From Frigoribacterium sp. JB110 (GTDB lineage: Bacteria > Actinomycetota > Actinomycetes > Actinomycetales > Microbacteriaceae): 64,000 bases of DNA. Shown here in pieces: positions 18,148 through 27,623 of the stretch (positions are counted from its first letter, which is position 1; every line of letters begins with the position of its first letter). The stretch spans positions 186,001 through 250,000 of the forward strand of contig NZ_FUIA01000016.1 in assembly GCF_900163665.1 (NCBI RefSeq). The letters are read 5' to 3'. The notes under the pieces were generated by a model that saw nothing but the letters and a program-made list of their open reading frames with translations, did no database searches and was not told the origin of the DNA. The translations under genes and the position numbers were made by a program.

Positions 18148-18987
18148 ATGGCTATTCGCAACCACAAGCCCACGACCCCGGGTCGTCGCGGCTCCTCGGT
18201 GGCTGACTTCGCGGAGATCACCCGGTCCACGCCGGAGAAATCGCTGCTTCGTCCGCTGCCCAAGACGGGCGGCCGCAACAACCAGGGCCGCATCACGACG
18301 CGTCACATCGGTGGTGGCCACAAGCGCCAGTACCGCGTGATCGACTTCCGTCGCAACGACAAGGACGGCATCAACGCCAAGGTCGCTCACATCGAGTACG
18401 ACCCCAACCGCACGGCACGCATCGCGCTGCTTCACTTCTTCGACGGCACGAAGCGCTACATCCTCGCGCCGAACAAGCTGAAGCAGGGCGACGTCGTCGA
18501 GTCGGGTCCGAACGCCGACATCAAGCCGGGCAACAACCTGCCGCTGCGCAACATCCCGACGGGTACCGTCGTGCACGCCATCGAGCTCCGTCCAGGTGGC
18601 GGCGCGAAGATGGCGCGTTCGGCCGGCGCCGCCGTTCGCCTCGTGGCGAAGGACGGCCCCTACGCCCAGCTGCGCCTGCCCTCGGGCGAGGTCCGCAACG
18701 TCGACGCGCGCTGCCGTGCCACGATCGGCGAGGTCGGCAACGCCGAGCAGTCGAACATCAACTGGGGCAAGGCAGGCCGCAATCGCTGGAAGGGCATCCG
18801 CCCGACAGTTCGCGGTGTCGTCATGAACCCGGTCGACCACCCGCACGGTGGTGGTGAGGGCCGCACATCCGGTGGTCGTCACCCCGTTTCGCCGTGGGGC
18901 CAGGCAGAGGGCCGTACCCGTCACGCCAACAAGGAAAGCGACAAGCTCATCGTGCGTCGCCGTACTGCAGGCAAGAAGCGTAAGTAG
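18148..18987 (+). CDS. rplB: 50S ribosomal protein L2
   Basis: 279 residues, standard uL2, essential for subunit joining and the peptidyl transferase region. Conserved signature [20 protein letters not shown] containing the functionally important histidine, followed by the basic tail [10 protein letters not shown]. Start ATG 18148 gives the usual [19 protein letters not shown] beginning. Part of the S10 operon; rpsS follows after 11 nt. Confidence 0.99.
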   Translation: MAIRNHKPTTPGRRGSSVADFAEITRSTPEKSLLRPLPKTGGRNNQGRITTRHIGGGHKRQYRVIDFRRNDKDGINAKVAHIEYDPNRTARIALLHFFDGTKRYILAPNKLKQGDVVESGPNADIKPGNNLPLRNIPTGTVVHAIELRPGGGAKMARSAGAAVRLVAKDGPYAQLRLPSGEVRNVDARCRATIGEVGNAEQSNINWGKAGRNRWKGIRPTVRGVVMNPVDHPHGGGEGRTSGGRHPVSPWGQAEGRTRHANKESDKLIVRRRTAGKKRK

Positions 18988-18998
18988 GAGTCAAGAAG

Positions 18999-19280
18999 AT
19001 GCCACGCAGTCTGAAGAAGGGCCCCTTCGTCGACGAGCACCTGCTTCGCAAGGTTGTCTCGCAGAACGAATCGGGCGCGAAGAACGTCATCAAGACCTGG
19101 TCGCGTCGCTCGATGATCGTCCCCGCCATGCTGGGGCACACGATCGCCGTGCACGACGGACGCAAGCACATCCCCGTGTTCGTGTCGGAGTCCATGGTCG
19201 GCCACAAGCTGGGCGAGTTCGCGCCCACCCGCACCTTCCGCGGCCACGTGAAGGACGACAAGAAGGGCCGTCGCCGCTAA
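18999..19280 (+). CDS. rpsS: 30S ribosomal protein S19
   Basis: 93 residues, normal for uS19, which pairs with S13 in the small-subunit head. Begins [18 protein letters not shown] and contains [20 protein letters not shown] and the [16 protein letters not shown] signature. GGAGTCAAGAAG ahead of ATG gives a ribosome-binding site. rplV follows after 24 nt. Confidence 0.99.
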   Translation: MPRSLKKGPFVDEHLLRKVVSQNESGAKNVIKTWSRRSMIVPAMLGHTIAVHDGRKHIPVFVSESMVGHKLGEFAPTRTFRGHVKDDKKGRRR

Positions 19281-19304
19281 CCCGGCGACGCAAGAGGAGA
19301 AGAA

Positions 19305-19703
19305 ATGGTGGAGTCCATCGCACGCGTGCGACACATCCGCGTGACCCCTCAGAAGGCTCGTCGTGTTGTTGCGCTCATCAAGGGCAAGCAGGCCGAGGAA
19401 GCCCTCGCCATCCTGAAGTTCGCCGCGCAGAGCGCCAGCGAGCCGATCTACAAGCTTGTGGAATCGGCCATGGCCAACGCGCAGGTGAAGGCTGAGAAGG
19501 ACGGCGAGTACCTCGACACTCAGGATCTGTTCGTGAAGAACGCCATCGTGGACGAGGGCACGACGCTGAAGCGTTTCCGCCCCCGTGCGCAGGGTCGTGC
19601 CGACCAGATCAAGAAGCGCACGAGCCACATCACGGTCGTGCTCTCGACGCCGGAGATCGCGGAGTCCGCGACCGCCGGCAGCGACAAGAAGGCGAGCAAG
19701 TAA
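19305..19703 (+). CDS. rplV: 50S ribosomal protein L22
   Basis: 132 residues, slightly longer than the 110-115 of many uL22 proteins because of a short tail ending [11 protein letters not shown]. uL22 has a beta-hairpin in the exit tunnel; the loop [20 protein letters not shown] looks intact. ATG 19305 has AGAGGAGAAG ahead. The stop shares one base with the rpsC start (TAATG). Confidence 0.99.
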   Translation: MVESIARVRHIRVTPQKARRVVALIKGKQAEEALAILKFAAQSASEPIYKLVESAMANAQVKAEKDGEYLDTQDLFVKNAIVDEGTTLKRFRPRAQGRADQIKKRTSHITVVLSTPEIAESATAGSDKKASK

Positions 19704-20473
19704 TGGGCCAGAAGATCAACCCTTACGGCTTCCGCCTCGGTGTCACGACGGACCACGTCTCGCGCTGGTTCTCTGACTCGACGAAGCCGGGCCAGCGGTA
19801 CGCCGACTACGTGGCCGAAGACATCAGGATCCGCGAGATGCTGCAGAAGTCGCTCGATCGGGCCGGCGTCAGCCGTATCGAGATCGAGCGCACGAAGGAC
19901 CGGGTCCGGATCGACATCCACACGGCCCGCCCCGGCATCGTGATCGGTCGTCGCGGCGCGGAGGCCGAGCGCATCCGCGGTGAGCTCGAGAAGCTGACCG
20001 GCAAGCAGATCCAGCTGAACATCCTCGAGGTGAAGAACCCCGAGGCAGACGCTCAGCTCGTCGCGCAGGGCGTCGCAGAGCAGCTTGCTGCTCGCGTGGC
20101 GTTCCGTCGCGCGATGCGCAAGGGTCTGCAGGGCGCCCAGCGCGCCGGTGCCAAGGGCATCCGGATCCAGGTCTCCGGCCGTCTCGGCGGCGCTGAGATG
20201 AGCCGCAGCGAGTTCTACCGCGAGGGTCGTGTGCCGCTGCACACGCTGCGCGCGAACATCGACTACGGCTTCTACGAGGCGAAGACCACCTTCGGCCGCA
20301 TCGGCGTGAAGGTCTGGATCTACAACGGCGACCTCACCAACAAGGAGCTCGCGCGCGAGCAGGCCAACCAGAAGCCGGCACGCGATCGCGGCGGTGCTCG
20401 CCGCGGTGGCGCACCGCGCCGTGGCCAGAACGACGCGCCCGCGCAGAAGGCACCGGAAGGAGCGTCGGCCTGA
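19703..20473 (+). CDS. rpsC: 30S ribosomal protein S3
   Basis: 256 residues. uS3 sits at the mRNA entry tunnel. An N-terminal KH domain is marked by [20 protein letters not shown], and a C-terminal domain by the [20 protein letters not shown] region. After about residue 218 comes an extra low-complexity tail rich in Arg, Gly, Pro and Ala ([20 protein letters not shown]), common in actinobacterial S3 and probably disordered. One-base overlaps (TAATG, TGATG) join it to rplV and rplP. Confidence 0.99.
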   Translation: MGQKINPYGFRLGVTTDHVSRWFSDSTKPGQRYADYVAEDIRIREMLQKSLDRAGVSRIEIERTKDRVRIDIHTARPGIVIGRRGAEAERIRGELEKLTGKQIQLNILEVKNPEADAQLVAQGVAEQLAARVAFRRAMRKGLQGAQRAGAKGIRIQVSGRLGGAEMSRSEFYREGRVPLHTLRANIDYGFYEAKTTFGRIGVKVWIYNGDLTNKELAREQANQKPARDRGGARRGGAPRRGQNDAPAQKAPEGASA

Positions 20474-20892
20474 TGCTTATCCCACGCAAGGTCAAGTACC
20501 GCAAGCAGCACCACCCGAAGCGTTCGGGCCAGGCGACCGGCGGCACCAAGGTCACCTTCGGTGACTACGGCATCCAGGCGCTCACGCCCGCGTACGTGAC
20601 GAACCGTCAGATCGAGGCGGCTCGTATCGCCATGACGCGTCACATTAAGCGCGGCGGCAAGGTGTGGATCAACATCTACCCCGACCGTCCGCTCACCAAG
20701 AAGCCTGCCGAGGTCCGCATGGGCTCCGGTAAGGGTTCGCCGGAGTGGTGGGTCGCCAACGTCAAGCCGGGTCGCGTCCTCTTCGAGGTCGCCGGTGTCA
20801 GCGAGCAGCTTGCTCGCGAGGCCCTGACCCGTGCCATGCACAAGCTGCCTCTCAAGGCACGCATCATCACTCGCGAGGAGGGCGACGCGTAA
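20473..20892 (+). CDS. rplP: 50S ribosomal protein L16
   Basis: 139 residues, the standard size for uL16, which helps position tRNA in the A site. Starts [20 protein letters not shown] and holds the conserved [20 protein letters not shown] stretch with the flexible loop at its centre. Coupled by one-base overlaps to rpsC and rpmC. Confidence 0.99.
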   Translation: MLIPRKVKYRKQHHPKRSGQATGGTKVTFGDYGIQALTPAYVTNRQIEAARIAMTRHIKRGGKVWINIYPDRPLTKKPAEVRMGSGKGSPEWWVANVKPGRVLFEVAGVSEQLAREALTRAMHKLPLKARIITREEGDA

Positions 20893-21194
20893 TGGCCGTC
20901 GGCACTAAGGAGCTCGCTGTTTCCGAGCTCGACACGTACGAGGACCAGCGCCTCGTCGAGGAACTGCGCAAGGCCAAGGAGGAGCTGTTCAACCTCCGCT
21001 TCCAGTCGGCCACCGGCCAGCTGGACGCTCACGGTCGCATCCGCGCCGTCAAGCGCGACATCGCGCGCCTCTACACCGTGATCCGCGAGCGCGAGCTCGG
21101 GATCCGCGCCACCCCGGCCCCGGCCGAGAAGAAGGCGGCGAAGAAGAAGTCCAAAAAGGCCGAGGACGCCCCGGCCGAAGGAGAGGCTGACTGA
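20892..21194 (+). CDS. rpmC: 50S ribosomal protein L29
   Basis: 100 residues, longer than the 60-80 usual for uL29. The core is a two-helix hairpin with [20 protein letters not shown] and the [19 protein letters not shown] helix, located near the exit tunnel. The extra comes from a leading segment before the core and a tail of lysine, alanine and glutamate ([20 protein letters not shown]) that is probably disordered. ATG 20892 overlaps the rplP stop (TAATG). Confidence 0.97.
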   Translation: MAVGTKELAVSELDTYEDQRLVEELRKAKEELFNLRFQSATGQLDAHGRIRAVKRDIARLYTVIRERELGIRATPAPAEKKAAKKKSKKAEDAPAEGEAD

Positions 21195-21478
21195 TGGCCA
21201 CTGAGAACAAGACAGAGGAGACCGTCGAGCGCGGCTACCGCAAGTCTATTCGCGGCTACGTTGTGAGCGACAAGATGGAGAAGACCATCGTCGTCGAGGT
21301 CGAGGACCGCGTGAAGCACCCCCTCTACGGCAAGGTCATCCGTCGCTCCAGCAAGCTGAAGGCTCACGACGAGCAGAACTCCGCCGGCATCGGCGACCTC
21401 GTTGAGATCCACGAGACCCGTCCGGTCAGCGCCTCGAAGCGCTGGCGCCTGGTCGAGATCCTCGAGAAGGCGAAGTAA
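21194..21478 (+). CDS. rpsQ: 30S ribosomal protein S17
   Basis: 94 residues, typical uS17, an early 16S rRNA-binding protein with an OB fold. The motif [20 protein letters not shown] and the end region [20 protein letters not shown] are diagnostic. One-base overlap with rpmC; rplN starts 3 nt after the stop. Last of the S10-type cluster before rplN, with no promoter or terminator visible between them, so S10 and spc genes appear to be one continuous transcript. Confidence 0.99.
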   Translation: MATENKTEETVERGYRKSIRGYVVSDKMEKTIVVEVEDRVKHPLYGKVIRRSSKLKAHDEQNSAGIGDLVEIHETRPVSASKRWRLVEILEKAK

Positions 21479-21481
21479 GAG

Positions 21482-21850
21482 ATGATCCAGAACGAATCCC
21501 GCCTCAAGGTCGCAGACAACTCCGGCGCCAAGGAGCTGCTCACCATCCGCGTGCTCGGCGGCTCCAGCCGCCGCTACGCGGGCGTGGGTGACACCATCGT
21601 CGCCACCGTCAAGGACGCGATCCCCGGCGGCAACGTCAAGAAGGGCGACGTGGTCAAGGCCGTCGTCGTCCGTGCCGTCAAGGAGACCCGTCGCGCTGAC
21701 GGCTCCTACATCAAGTTCGACGAGAACGCCGCCGTGATCCTGAAGAACGACGCGGAGCCCCGCGGCACCCGTATCTTCGGGCCGGTCGGCCGTGAGCTGC
21801 GCGACCGTCGGTTCATGAAGATCGTCTCGCTCGCCCCGGAGGTGCTGTAA
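21482..21850 (+). CDS. rplN: 50S ribosomal protein L14
   Basis: 122 residues, exactly the normal uL14 length. Begins [20 protein letters not shown] and contains the signature [20 protein letters not shown]. uL14 forms inter-subunit bridge contacts with 16S rRNA. It starts 3 nt after rpsQ; AAGTAAGAG gives a weak ribosome-binding site, so translational coupling is likely. rplX follows after 3 nt. Confidence 0.99.
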   Translation: MIQNESRLKVADNSGAKELLTIRVLGGSSRRYAGVGDTIVATVKDAIPGGNVKKGDVVKAVVVRAVKETRRADGSYIKFDENAAVILKNDAEPRGTRIFGPVGRELRDRRFMKIVSLAPEVL

Positions 21851-21853
21851 CTC

Positions 21854-22213
21854 ATGGCGAAGATCAAGAAGGGTGACCTCGTAGAGGTCATCACCGGTGC
21901 CAAGCAGGACCGCGGCGGCGACCGCGGCAAGCAGGGCAAGGTGCTCGAGGTCATCGAAGGCGGCAACCGCGTCGTCGTCGAGGGCGTCAACTACATCACC
22001 AAGCACACGCGCGTCGGCCAGACCCAGCGCGGCACGAAGACCGGTGGCATCGAGACGCTCGAAGCCCCCGTGCACGTGTCGAACGTTGCGGTCGTCGATC
22101 CCGAGACGAAGAAGCCGACCCGTGTCGGCTTCCGCCTCGAGGAGCAGGTCAAGGACGGCGTCAAGAAGACTGTTCGCGTTCGTTACGCGAAGAAGTCGGG
22201 TAAGGACATCTGA
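21854..22213 (+). CDS. rplX: 50S ribosomal protein L24
   Basis: 119 residues, in the normal range for uL24, an assembly initiator protein. N-terminal KOW motif [20 protein letters not shown], then [20 protein letters not shown] and [20 protein letters not shown]. The tail [13 protein letters not shown] is basic. Only 3 nt separate it from rplN and 2 nt from rplE. Confidence 0.99.
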   Translation: MAKIKKGDLVEVITGAKQDRGGDRGKQGKVLEVIEGGNRVVVEGVNYITKHTRVGQTQRGTKTGGIETLEAPVHVSNVAVVDPETKKPTRVGFRLEEQVKDGVKKTVRVRYAKKSGKDI

Positions 22214-22215
22214 GA

Positions 22216-22806
22216 ATGAGTGACAACGCTACGCAGGCTGGCAAAATCCAGCCGCGGCTGAAGTCGGTTTACCGCGACGACATCCGTCAGAAGCTGCACG
22301 ACGAGTTCGGCTACGAGAACGTCATGCAGATTCCGGGCCTGGTCAAGGTCGTCGTGAACACCGGCGTCGGTGAGGCTGCGCGCGACAGCAAGGTGATCGA
22401 GGGTGCGATCAACGATCTCACCGCGATCACCGGCCAGAAGCCGTATGTCTCGAAGGCGAAGAAGTCGATCGCCCAGTTCAAGCTCCGCGAGGGCCAGGCC
22501 ATCGGCGCGCACGTCACCCTTCGCGGTGACCGCGCGTGGGAGTTCCTCGACCGGCTCATCTCGCTGGCGCTGCCGCGCATCCGCGACTTCCGTGGCCTGT
22601 CGGAGAAGCAGTTCGACGGCAACGGGAACTACACGTTCGGCGTTCAGGAGCAGTCGATCTTCCACGAGATCGACCAGGATAAGATCGACCGCGTCCGCGG
22701 CTTCGACATCACCGTCGTCACCAGCGCGAAGTCGGACGACGAGGGACGCGCACTTCTGCGTCACCTCGGCTTCCCCTTCGTGAACAAGGCGACGCAGGAA
22801 GCCTGA
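22216..22806 (+). CDS. rplE: 50S ribosomal protein L5
   Basis: 196 residues, normal actinobacterial uL5, which carries 5S rRNA into the central protuberance. Contains [20 protein letters not shown] and the [20 protein letters not shown] signature. In most bacteria rpsN follows directly; here there is only a hairpin and 89 nt before rpsH. Confidence 0.99.
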   Translation: MSDNATQAGKIQPRLKSVYRDDIRQKLHDEFGYENVMQIPGLVKVVVNTGVGEAARDSKVIEGAINDLTAITGQKPYVSKAKKSIAQFKLREGQAIGAHVTLRGDRAWEFLDRLISLALPRIRDFRGLSEKQFDGNGNYTFGVQEQSIFHEIDQDKIDRVRGFDITVVTSAKSDDEGRALLRHLGFPFVNKATQEA

Positions 22807-22808
22807 TC

Positions 22809-22832
22809 GGGTCCGCCCACTTGGGCGGGCCC
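22809..22832 (+). terminator. hairpin in the rplE-rpsH gap
   Basis: GGGTCCGCCCA/TGGGCGGGCCC stem (one G-T pair) directly after rplE, followed by ccttcatag. It occupies the place where rpsN is usually found. It may partially terminate, or stabilise the upstream mRNA. Confidence 0.55.
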
Positions 22833-22895
22833 CTTCATAGAAGGTCGTCTGTCGTGTAACGGCAGCCGAAACCTCATGAGCAAAGGAAACACATC

Positions 22896-23294
22896 ATGAC
22901 AATGACAGACCCGGTCGCAGACATGCTGACCCGTCTGCGCAACGCGAACTCGGCGCACCACGACTCCGTGACTCTGCCGTCGAGCAAGCTGAAGACGCGG
23001 ATCGCTGACCTCCTCCAGGTGGAGGGTTTCATCTCGGGCTACGAGGAGTCCGACGCGCGCGTCGGCAAGAACCTCACGCTCACGCTGAAGTACGGCCCGA
23101 AGCGCGAGCGCTCGATCGCCGGTATCAAGCGCGTGTCGAAGCCCGGCCTGCGCGTGTACGCGAAGTCGACTGAGCTGCCCACGGTGCTCGGCGGCCTCGG
23201 CGTTGCCATCCTGTCCACCTCGTCTGGGCTTCTCACGAACCGCCAGGCCGAGCAGAAGGGCGTAGGCGGGGAAGTCCTCGCTTACGTGTGGTGA
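22896..23294 (+). CDS. rpsH: 30S ribosomal protein S8
   Basis: 132 residues, standard uS8, which organises the central domain of 16S rRNA and represses the spc operon in E. coli. Starts [20 protein letters not shown]; the C-terminal motif [20 protein letters not shown] is present, ending [10 protein letters not shown] clear AAAGGAAAC site precedes ATG 22896, fitting re-initiation after the unusual gap upstream. rplF follows after 5 nt. Confidence 0.99.
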   Translation: MTMTDPVADMLTRLRNANSAHHDSVTLPSSKLKTRIADLLQVEGFISGYEESDARVGKNLTLTLKYGPKRERSIAGIKRVSKPGLRVYAKSTELPTVLGGLGVAILSTSSGLLTNRQAEQKGVGGEVLAYVW

Positions 23295-23299
23295 TCTAA

Positions 23300-23836
23300 A
23301 TGTCGCGTATTGGACGTCTTCCCATCGACATCCCCGCCGGCGTCACCGTGACGATCGACGGGGACCAGGTTGCAGTCAAGGGCCCGAAGGGCGAGCTCGC
23401 TGCCCGCGTGGCCGCGCCGATCGAGGCCAAGGTCGAGGAGAACCAGGTTCTCGTCACCCGCCCCGACGACGAGCGCGAGTCGCGTGCCCTGCACGGCCTG
23501 ACCCGTACCCTCATCAACAACAACATCATCGGCGTCACCACGGGTTACTCCAAGAGCCTCGAGGTCGTCGGCACGGGTTACCGCGTGCAGCAGAAGGGCC
23601 AGAGCGTCGAGTTCGCCCTCGGCTTCTCGCACCCCGTACTCGTCGAGCCGCCTGCAGGCATCACGTTCCAGGTCGAGGGCAACAACAAGCTCACGGTCAC
23701 CGGAATCGACAAGCAGGCTGTCGGCGAGGCCGCCGCGAACATCCGCAAGATCCGTAAGCCTGAGCCCTACAAGGGCAAGGGTGTGCGGTACGCCGGCGAG
23801 CAGATCCGCCGCAAGGCCGGAAAGGCTGGTAAGTAA
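23300..23836 (+). CDS. rplF: 50S ribosomal protein L6
   Basis: 178 residues, exactly the usual uL6 size, located near the factor-binding site. Begins [20 protein letters not shown] and ends with the conserved [20 protein letters not shown] stretch. Only 2 nt separate it from rplR. Confidence 0.99.
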   Translation: MSRIGRLPIDIPAGVTVTIDGDQVAVKGPKGELAARVAAPIEAKVEENQVLVTRPDDERESRALHGLTRTLINNNIIGVTTGYSKSLEVVGTGYRVQQKGQSVEFALGFSHPVLVEPPAGITFQVEGNNKLTVTGIDKQAVGEAAANIRKIRKPEPYKGKGVRYAGEQIRRKAGKAGK

Positions 23837-23838
23837 CC

Positions 23839-24198
23839 ATGGCTGTGAAGTCGAAGTCCGTCGCGCGCAAGCGCCGCCACGCTCGCCTTCGCAAGAAGGT
23901 CGTCGGCACCGAGGAGCGTCCGCGCCTGGTCGTGACCCGGTCCTCGCGCCACGTTTTTGTGCAGCTCATCGACGATGGCGCCGGTCACACCGTCGCCAGC
24001 GCGTCGACGCTCGAGACCGACCTTCGTGCCGCTGAGAGCGACAAAACCGCCAAGGCACGTAAGGTCGGCGAACTCGTCGCCGAGCGTGCGAAGGCCGCTG
24101 GCATCACCGACGCGGTATTCGACCGCGGCGGAAACCGCTACGCCGGTCGTGTTGCCGCGATCGCCGAGGGCGCCCGCGAAGGAGGGCTGAACCTGTGA
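23839..24198 (+). CDS. rplR: 50S ribosomal protein L18
   Basis: 119 residues, typical uL18, which binds 5S rRNA together with L5. The 5S-contact region [20 protein letters not shown] and the C-terminal [20 protein letters not shown] are conserved. Its last codons overlap the rpsE GTG start by 4 nt (GTGA). Confidence 0.99.
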   Translation: MAVKSKSVARKRRHARLRKKVVGTEERPRLVVTRSSRHVFVQLIDDGAGHTVASASTLETDLRAAESDKTAKARKVGELVAERAKAAGITDAVFDRGGNRYAGRVAAIAEGAREGGLNL

Positions 24199-24890
24199 GT
24201 GACAACAAGGAGACCGAAGTGACCACCGAAGCAGCCGCTCAGGCCGCCGCCCCAGAACAGGGCGCAGGCGAGCAGCCGCGCGAAGAGCGCCAGCAGCGTC
24301 GTGGCGGTCGTGGCGAGAAGCGCGGCAACGACCGCGGTGGCCGCGGCAACGACAGCAACTTCCTGGAGCGTGTCGTCACGATCAACCGCGTGTCGAAGGT
24401 CGTCAAGGGCGGTCGCCGCTTCAGCTTCACGGCCCTCGTGGTCGTGGGCGACGGCAACGGCCTGGTCGGCGTCGGCTACGGCAAGGCGCGCGAAGTGCCA
24501 CTGGCGATCTCGAAGGGTGTCGAGGAAGCCAAGCGCAACTTCTTCCGCGTGCCCCGTGTCGGCAACACGATCCCCCACCCGATCCAGGGTGAGGCCGCCG
24601 CAGGCGTCGTGCTGCTCCGTCCGGCCGCGGCCGGTACCGGTGTCATCGCCGGTGGTCCGGTGCGCGCCGTGCTCGAGTGCGCAGGCATTCACGACGTGCT
24701 CTCGAAGTCGCTCGGTTCGTCGAACACGATCAACATCGTGGGCGCGACCGTCGCGGCGCTGAAGGGGCTCGAGGAGCCGCGTGCAGTTGCCGCGCGTCGT
24801 GGTCTCGAGTACGACCAGGTCGTGCCGGGAATCATCATCCGTAACGAGGCGAAGGCCGCCGCTGCCGCCGCCGAGAAGGCAGGTGCGTGA
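24195..24890 (+). CDS. rpsE: 30S ribosomal protein S5
   Basis: 231 residues against about 165 for a minimal uS5. The core ([20 protein letters not shown] and [20 protein letters not shown]) is standard; it forms part of the mRNA entry helicase. The excess is an N-terminal extension of roughly 55 residues, Glu/Ala/Gln-rich and then Arg/Gly-rich ([20 protein letters not shown]), probably disordered, seen in many actinobacteria. GTG 24195 overlaps rplR by 4 nt; GTG 24219 is an alternative start. TGATG joins it to rpmD. Confidence 0.98.
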   Translation: MSDNKETEVTTEAAAQAAAPEQGAGEQPREERQQRRGGRGEKRGNDRGGRGNDSNFLERVVTINRVSKVVKGGRRFSFTALVVVGDGNGLVGVGYGKAREVPLAISKGVEEAKRNFFRVPRVGNTIPHPIQGEAAAGVVLLRPAAAGTGVIAGGPVRAVLECAGIHDVLSKSLGSSNTINIVGATVAALKGLEEPRAVAARRGLEYDQVVPGIIIRNEAKAAAAAAEKAGA

Positions 24891-25075
24891 TGGCCGAGCG
24901 TCTGAAGGTGACGCAGATCAAGTCCAGGGTGAGCGAGAAGCAGAACCAGCGTGACACGCTGCGCAGCCTCGGCCTCAAGCGGATCGGCGACTCCGTCGTT
25001 CGTCCGGACGACGCGCAGACGCGCGGTTACGTCAAGGCTGTTGCTCACCTCGTGAACGTCGAGGAGATCAACTAA
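24890..25075 (+). CDS. rpmD: 50S ribosomal protein L30
   Basis: 61 residues, normal for uL30. Contains [20 protein letters not shown] and [23 protein letters not shown] 24890 is preferred over the adjacent GTG 24887 because it forms the usual TGATG overlap with rpsE. A TAATG overlap leads into rplO. Confidence 0.98.
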   Translation: MAERLKVTQIKSRVSEKQNQRDTLRSLGLKRIGDSVVRPDDAQTRGYVKAVAHLVNVEEIN

Positions 25076-25539
25076 TGGCTGAGAACAGCGAAGAGAAGCG
25101 CCCAGGCGTTCTCAAGGTGCATCACCTGCGCCCGGTTCCCGGCGCCCACGCCGCGAAGACCCGCAAGGGTCGCGGTGAGGCATCGAAGGGCAAGACCGCA
25201 GGTCGTGGTACCAAGGGCACGCGGGCACGCAACACGGTGCGCGTGGGCTTCGAGGGTGGCCAGATGCCGCTGCACATGCGCACTCCGAAGCTGCGCGGGT
25301 TCAAGAACCCGTTCCGCACCGAGTACCAGGTGGTCAACCTGGCCAAGCTCGCGGAGCTGTACCCGTCGGGCGGCGACGTCAGCCGTGACGACCTTGTCGC
25401 AAAGGGCGCGGTTCGCAAGAACCAGCTCGTCAAGGTCCTCGGCGACGGCGACATCACCGTCGCGCTCAACGTGACGGTCGATAAGGTCTCGGCATCTGCC
25501 GAGCAGAAGATCGTCGCCGCGGGCGGCAGCATCAACTGA
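25075..25539 (+). CDS. rplO: 50S ribosomal protein L15
   Basis: 154 residues, typical uL15, a central late-assembly large-subunit protein. The glycine/arginine-rich N-terminal segment ([20 protein letters not shown]) and [20 protein letters not shown] are conserved. Last gene of the long r-protein cluster; a strong hairpin follows 6 nt after the stop and secY has its own -10-like box downstream. Confidence 0.99.
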   Translation: MAENSEEKRPGVLKVHHLRPVPGAHAAKTRKGRGEASKGKTAGRGTKGTRARNTVRVGFEGGQMPLHMRTPKLRGFKNPFRTEYQVVNLAKLAELYPSGGDVSRDDLVAKGAVRKNQLVKVLGDGDITVALNVTVDKVSASAEQKIVAAGGSIN

Positions 25540-25545
25540 CGCTCT

Positions 25546-25580
25546 GAGGGGTCGGGGGCCGTTGCGGCCCTCGACCCCTC
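25546..25580 (+). terminator. terminator hairpin after rplO
   Basis: About 16 bp of stem (GAGGGGTCG with CGACCCCTC, then GGGGCCG with CGGCCCT) and a 3-nt loop, followed by ttgcgt. It probably separates the ribosomal genes from the secY unit fully or in part. Confidence 0.8.
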
Positions 25581-25652
25581 TTGCGTACCCCTCGATCAAT
25601 CGACGAAGCGCAGGCGGATGCAGCTCAGATCCTGAGAGGCTTCCTCGTGCGT

Positions 25653-25658
25653 TAGGCT
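25653..25658 (+). promoter_or_regulatory. -10 box for secY
   Basis: TAGGCT after the rplO terminator and 49 nt before the secY start; no clear -35. A start near 25665 would give a leader of about 43 nt carrying AGGGAGG. Confidence 0.45.
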
Positions 25659-25707
25659 GGTCCAGGTTGCGCCACCGCACAACTGTGTTCCCCAGGGAGG
25701 CTCCCCT

Positions 25708-27033
25708 TTGTTCAGCGCCATCGCGCGAATCTTCCGTACGCCCGACCTGCGTCGGAAGATCGGTTTCACCCTCGGCATCATCGTGCTCTACCGTCTCGGT
25801 GCGCACGTGCCGGCCCCGTTCGTCAACTTCGTCAATGTGCAGACCTGCGTTGCCGAGACATCCGGGACCGACGGCCTGCTCTCCCTGGTCAATCTCTTCT
25901 CAGGCGGCGCTCTGCTGCAGCTGTCGATCTTCGCACTCGGCGTGATGCCCTACATCACCGCGACGATCATCACCCAGCTGCTGCGCGTCGTCATCCCTCA
26001 CTTCGAGGCGCTGCACAAGGAGGGGCAGGCCGGTCAGGCCAAGCTCACCCAGTACACGCGCTACCTCACGATCGCGCTGTCGGTGCTGCAGTCGACGACC
26101 CTCGTCACCACGGCGAGGACGGGCCAGCTGTTCGGCGTCAACGACGTCACCGAATGCACGCAGGTGCTCACCAATGACGTCTGGTGGGCACAGCTGCTCA
26201 TCATCATCGCGATGACCGCCGGAACCGGCCTGATCATGTGGTTCGCCGAGCTCACCACCGAGCGCGGTGTCGGCAACGGCATGTCCCTGCTGATCTTCAC
26301 ATCGATCGCTGCGACGTTCCCGTCCGCGCTGTGGGGCATCTGGCAGGCGCGCGGCTTCGAGTTCTTCCTGCTCGTCATCGCCATCGGCGTCGTCATCATC
26401 TGCGCCGTCGTGTTCGTCGAGCAGTCGCAGCGGCGCGTTCCTGTGCAGTACGCCAAGCGCATGGTCGGCCGTCGCACCTACGGCGGCACGAACACCTACA
26501 TCCCGATCAAGGTGAACATGGCCGGCGTCATCCCGGTCATCTTCGCCTCGTCGCTGCTGTACATCCCGTCGCTGATCGCGCAGTTCAATGCGACCCCGGA
26601 CGCCGACGGCAACGTGCCGGCGTGGGTCAGCTGGATCAACAGCTATCTCGTCTCAGGCGACCACCCGGCGTACATGGCGCTGTACTTCCTGCTGATCATC
26701 GGATTCACCTACTTCTACGTCGCGATCACCTTCAACCCCGTCGAGGTCGCCGACAACATGAAGAAGTACGGCGGGTTCATCCCAGGAATCAGGGCAGGGC
26801 GCCCCACCGCGGAGTACCTCGACTACGTGATCACCCGCATCACGCTGCCCGGCTCGATCTATCTCGGCCTCGTCGCGCTGATTCCGCTGATCGCCCTCGC
26901 CACAGTGCAGGCGAACCAGAACTTCCCGTTCGGCGGCGCCTCGATCCTCATCATGGTGGGTGTCGGCCTCGAGACGGTGAAGCAGATCGACGCGCAGCTG
27001 CAGCAGCGCCACTATGAAGGGCTTCTTCGATGA
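25708..27033 (+). CDS. secY: protein translocase subunit SecY
   Basis: 441 residues with ten hydrophobic segments, the expected SecY size and topology; it forms the membrane channel through which proteins are exported. N-terminus FSAIARIFRTPDLRRKIGFT leads into helix 1; the later signature region NPVEVADNMKKYGGFIPGIR and the end DAQLQQRHYEGLLR are conserved. The start is a rare TTG with a strong AGGGAGG about 7 nt ahead; no ATG or GTG gives a better fit. Overlaps adk by 4 nt (ATGA), so secY-adk-map are probably co-translated. Confidence 0.99.
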   Translation: MFSAIARIFRTPDLRRKIGFTLGIIVLYRLGAHVPAPFVNFVNVQTCVAETSGTDGLLSLVNLFSGGALLQLSIFALGVMPYITATIITQLLRVVIPHFEALHKEGQAGQAKLTQYTRYLTIALSVLQSTTLVTTARTGQLFGVNDVTECTQVLTNDVWWAQLLIIIAMTAGTGLIMWFAELTTERGVGNGMSLLIFTSIAATFPSALWGIWQARGFEFFLLVIAIGVVIICAVVFVEQSQRRVPVQYAKRMVGRRTYGGTNTYIPIKVNMAGVIPVIFASSLLYIPSLIAQFNATPDADGNVPAWVSWINSYLVSGDHPAYMALYFLLIIGFTYFYVAITFNPVEVADNMKKYGGFIPGIRAGRPTAEYLDYVITRITLPGSIYLGLVALIPLIALATVQANQNFPFGGASILIMVGVGLETVKQIDAQLQQRHYEGLLR

Positions 27034-27620
27034 GCAGGCTTCTCATCGTCGGACCGCAGGGGTCCGGCAAGGGCACGCAGGGCGCGGTGATCGCCGACGA
27101 GTACGGCGTCCCCGTCGTCTCGACCGGCGACATCTTCCGCGAGAACATCAAGAACGACACCGAGCTCGGCCAGAAGGTGAAGTCCATCACCGCGGCGGGC
27201 GACCTCGTTCCGGATGAGCTCACGGGCGAGATCGTGCGCGATCGGCTCCGCGAGGACGACGCGGCCGATGGCTTCCTGCTCGACGGCTACCCGCGCAACA
27301 CGACTCAGGTCGGGCACCTCGACGAGTTCCTCTCGGAGCGCGGCGAACAGCTCGACGCCGTGATCCTGCTCGACGTGCCGCGCGATGAGAGCCTGAAGCG
27401 CCTCACGCTGCGCGCGGAGCAGGAGGGGCGCGACGACGACACGGCAGACGTGATCGCCAACCGCCTCGACATCTACGAGTCGGAGACGGCGCCGATCATC
27501 GACGTGTACGAACGGCGAGGCATCGTCGACCGGATCGACGGCGTCGGCTCGCTCGACGAGATCACCGAGCGCATCCGCACGGCCCTCGCAGCGCGCGGCA
27601 TCGTTCGCCCCGCCAGCTGA
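27030..27620 (+). CDS. adk: adenylate kinase
   Basis: 196 residues, a short-form adenylate kinase interconverting AMP, ADP and ATP. P-loop GPQGSGKGTQG (the usual GPPG has Gln in place of the second Pro), AMP-binding VVSTGDIFREN and FLLDGYPRNTTQ. The LID region is short and has no cysteines, so no zinc finger. It overlaps secY by 4 nt and map follows after 3 nt, the common secY-adk-map order. Confidence 0.98.
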   Translation: MSRLLIVGPQGSGKGTQGAVIADEYGVPVVSTGDIFRENIKNDTELGQKVKSITAAGDLVPDELTGEIVRDRLREDDAADGFLLDGYPRNTTQVGHLDEFLSERGEQLDAVILLDVPRDESLKRLTLRAEQEGRDDDTADVIANRLDIYESETAPIIDVYERRGIVDRIDGVGSLDEITERIRTALAARGIVRPAS

Positions 27621-27623
27621 CCC

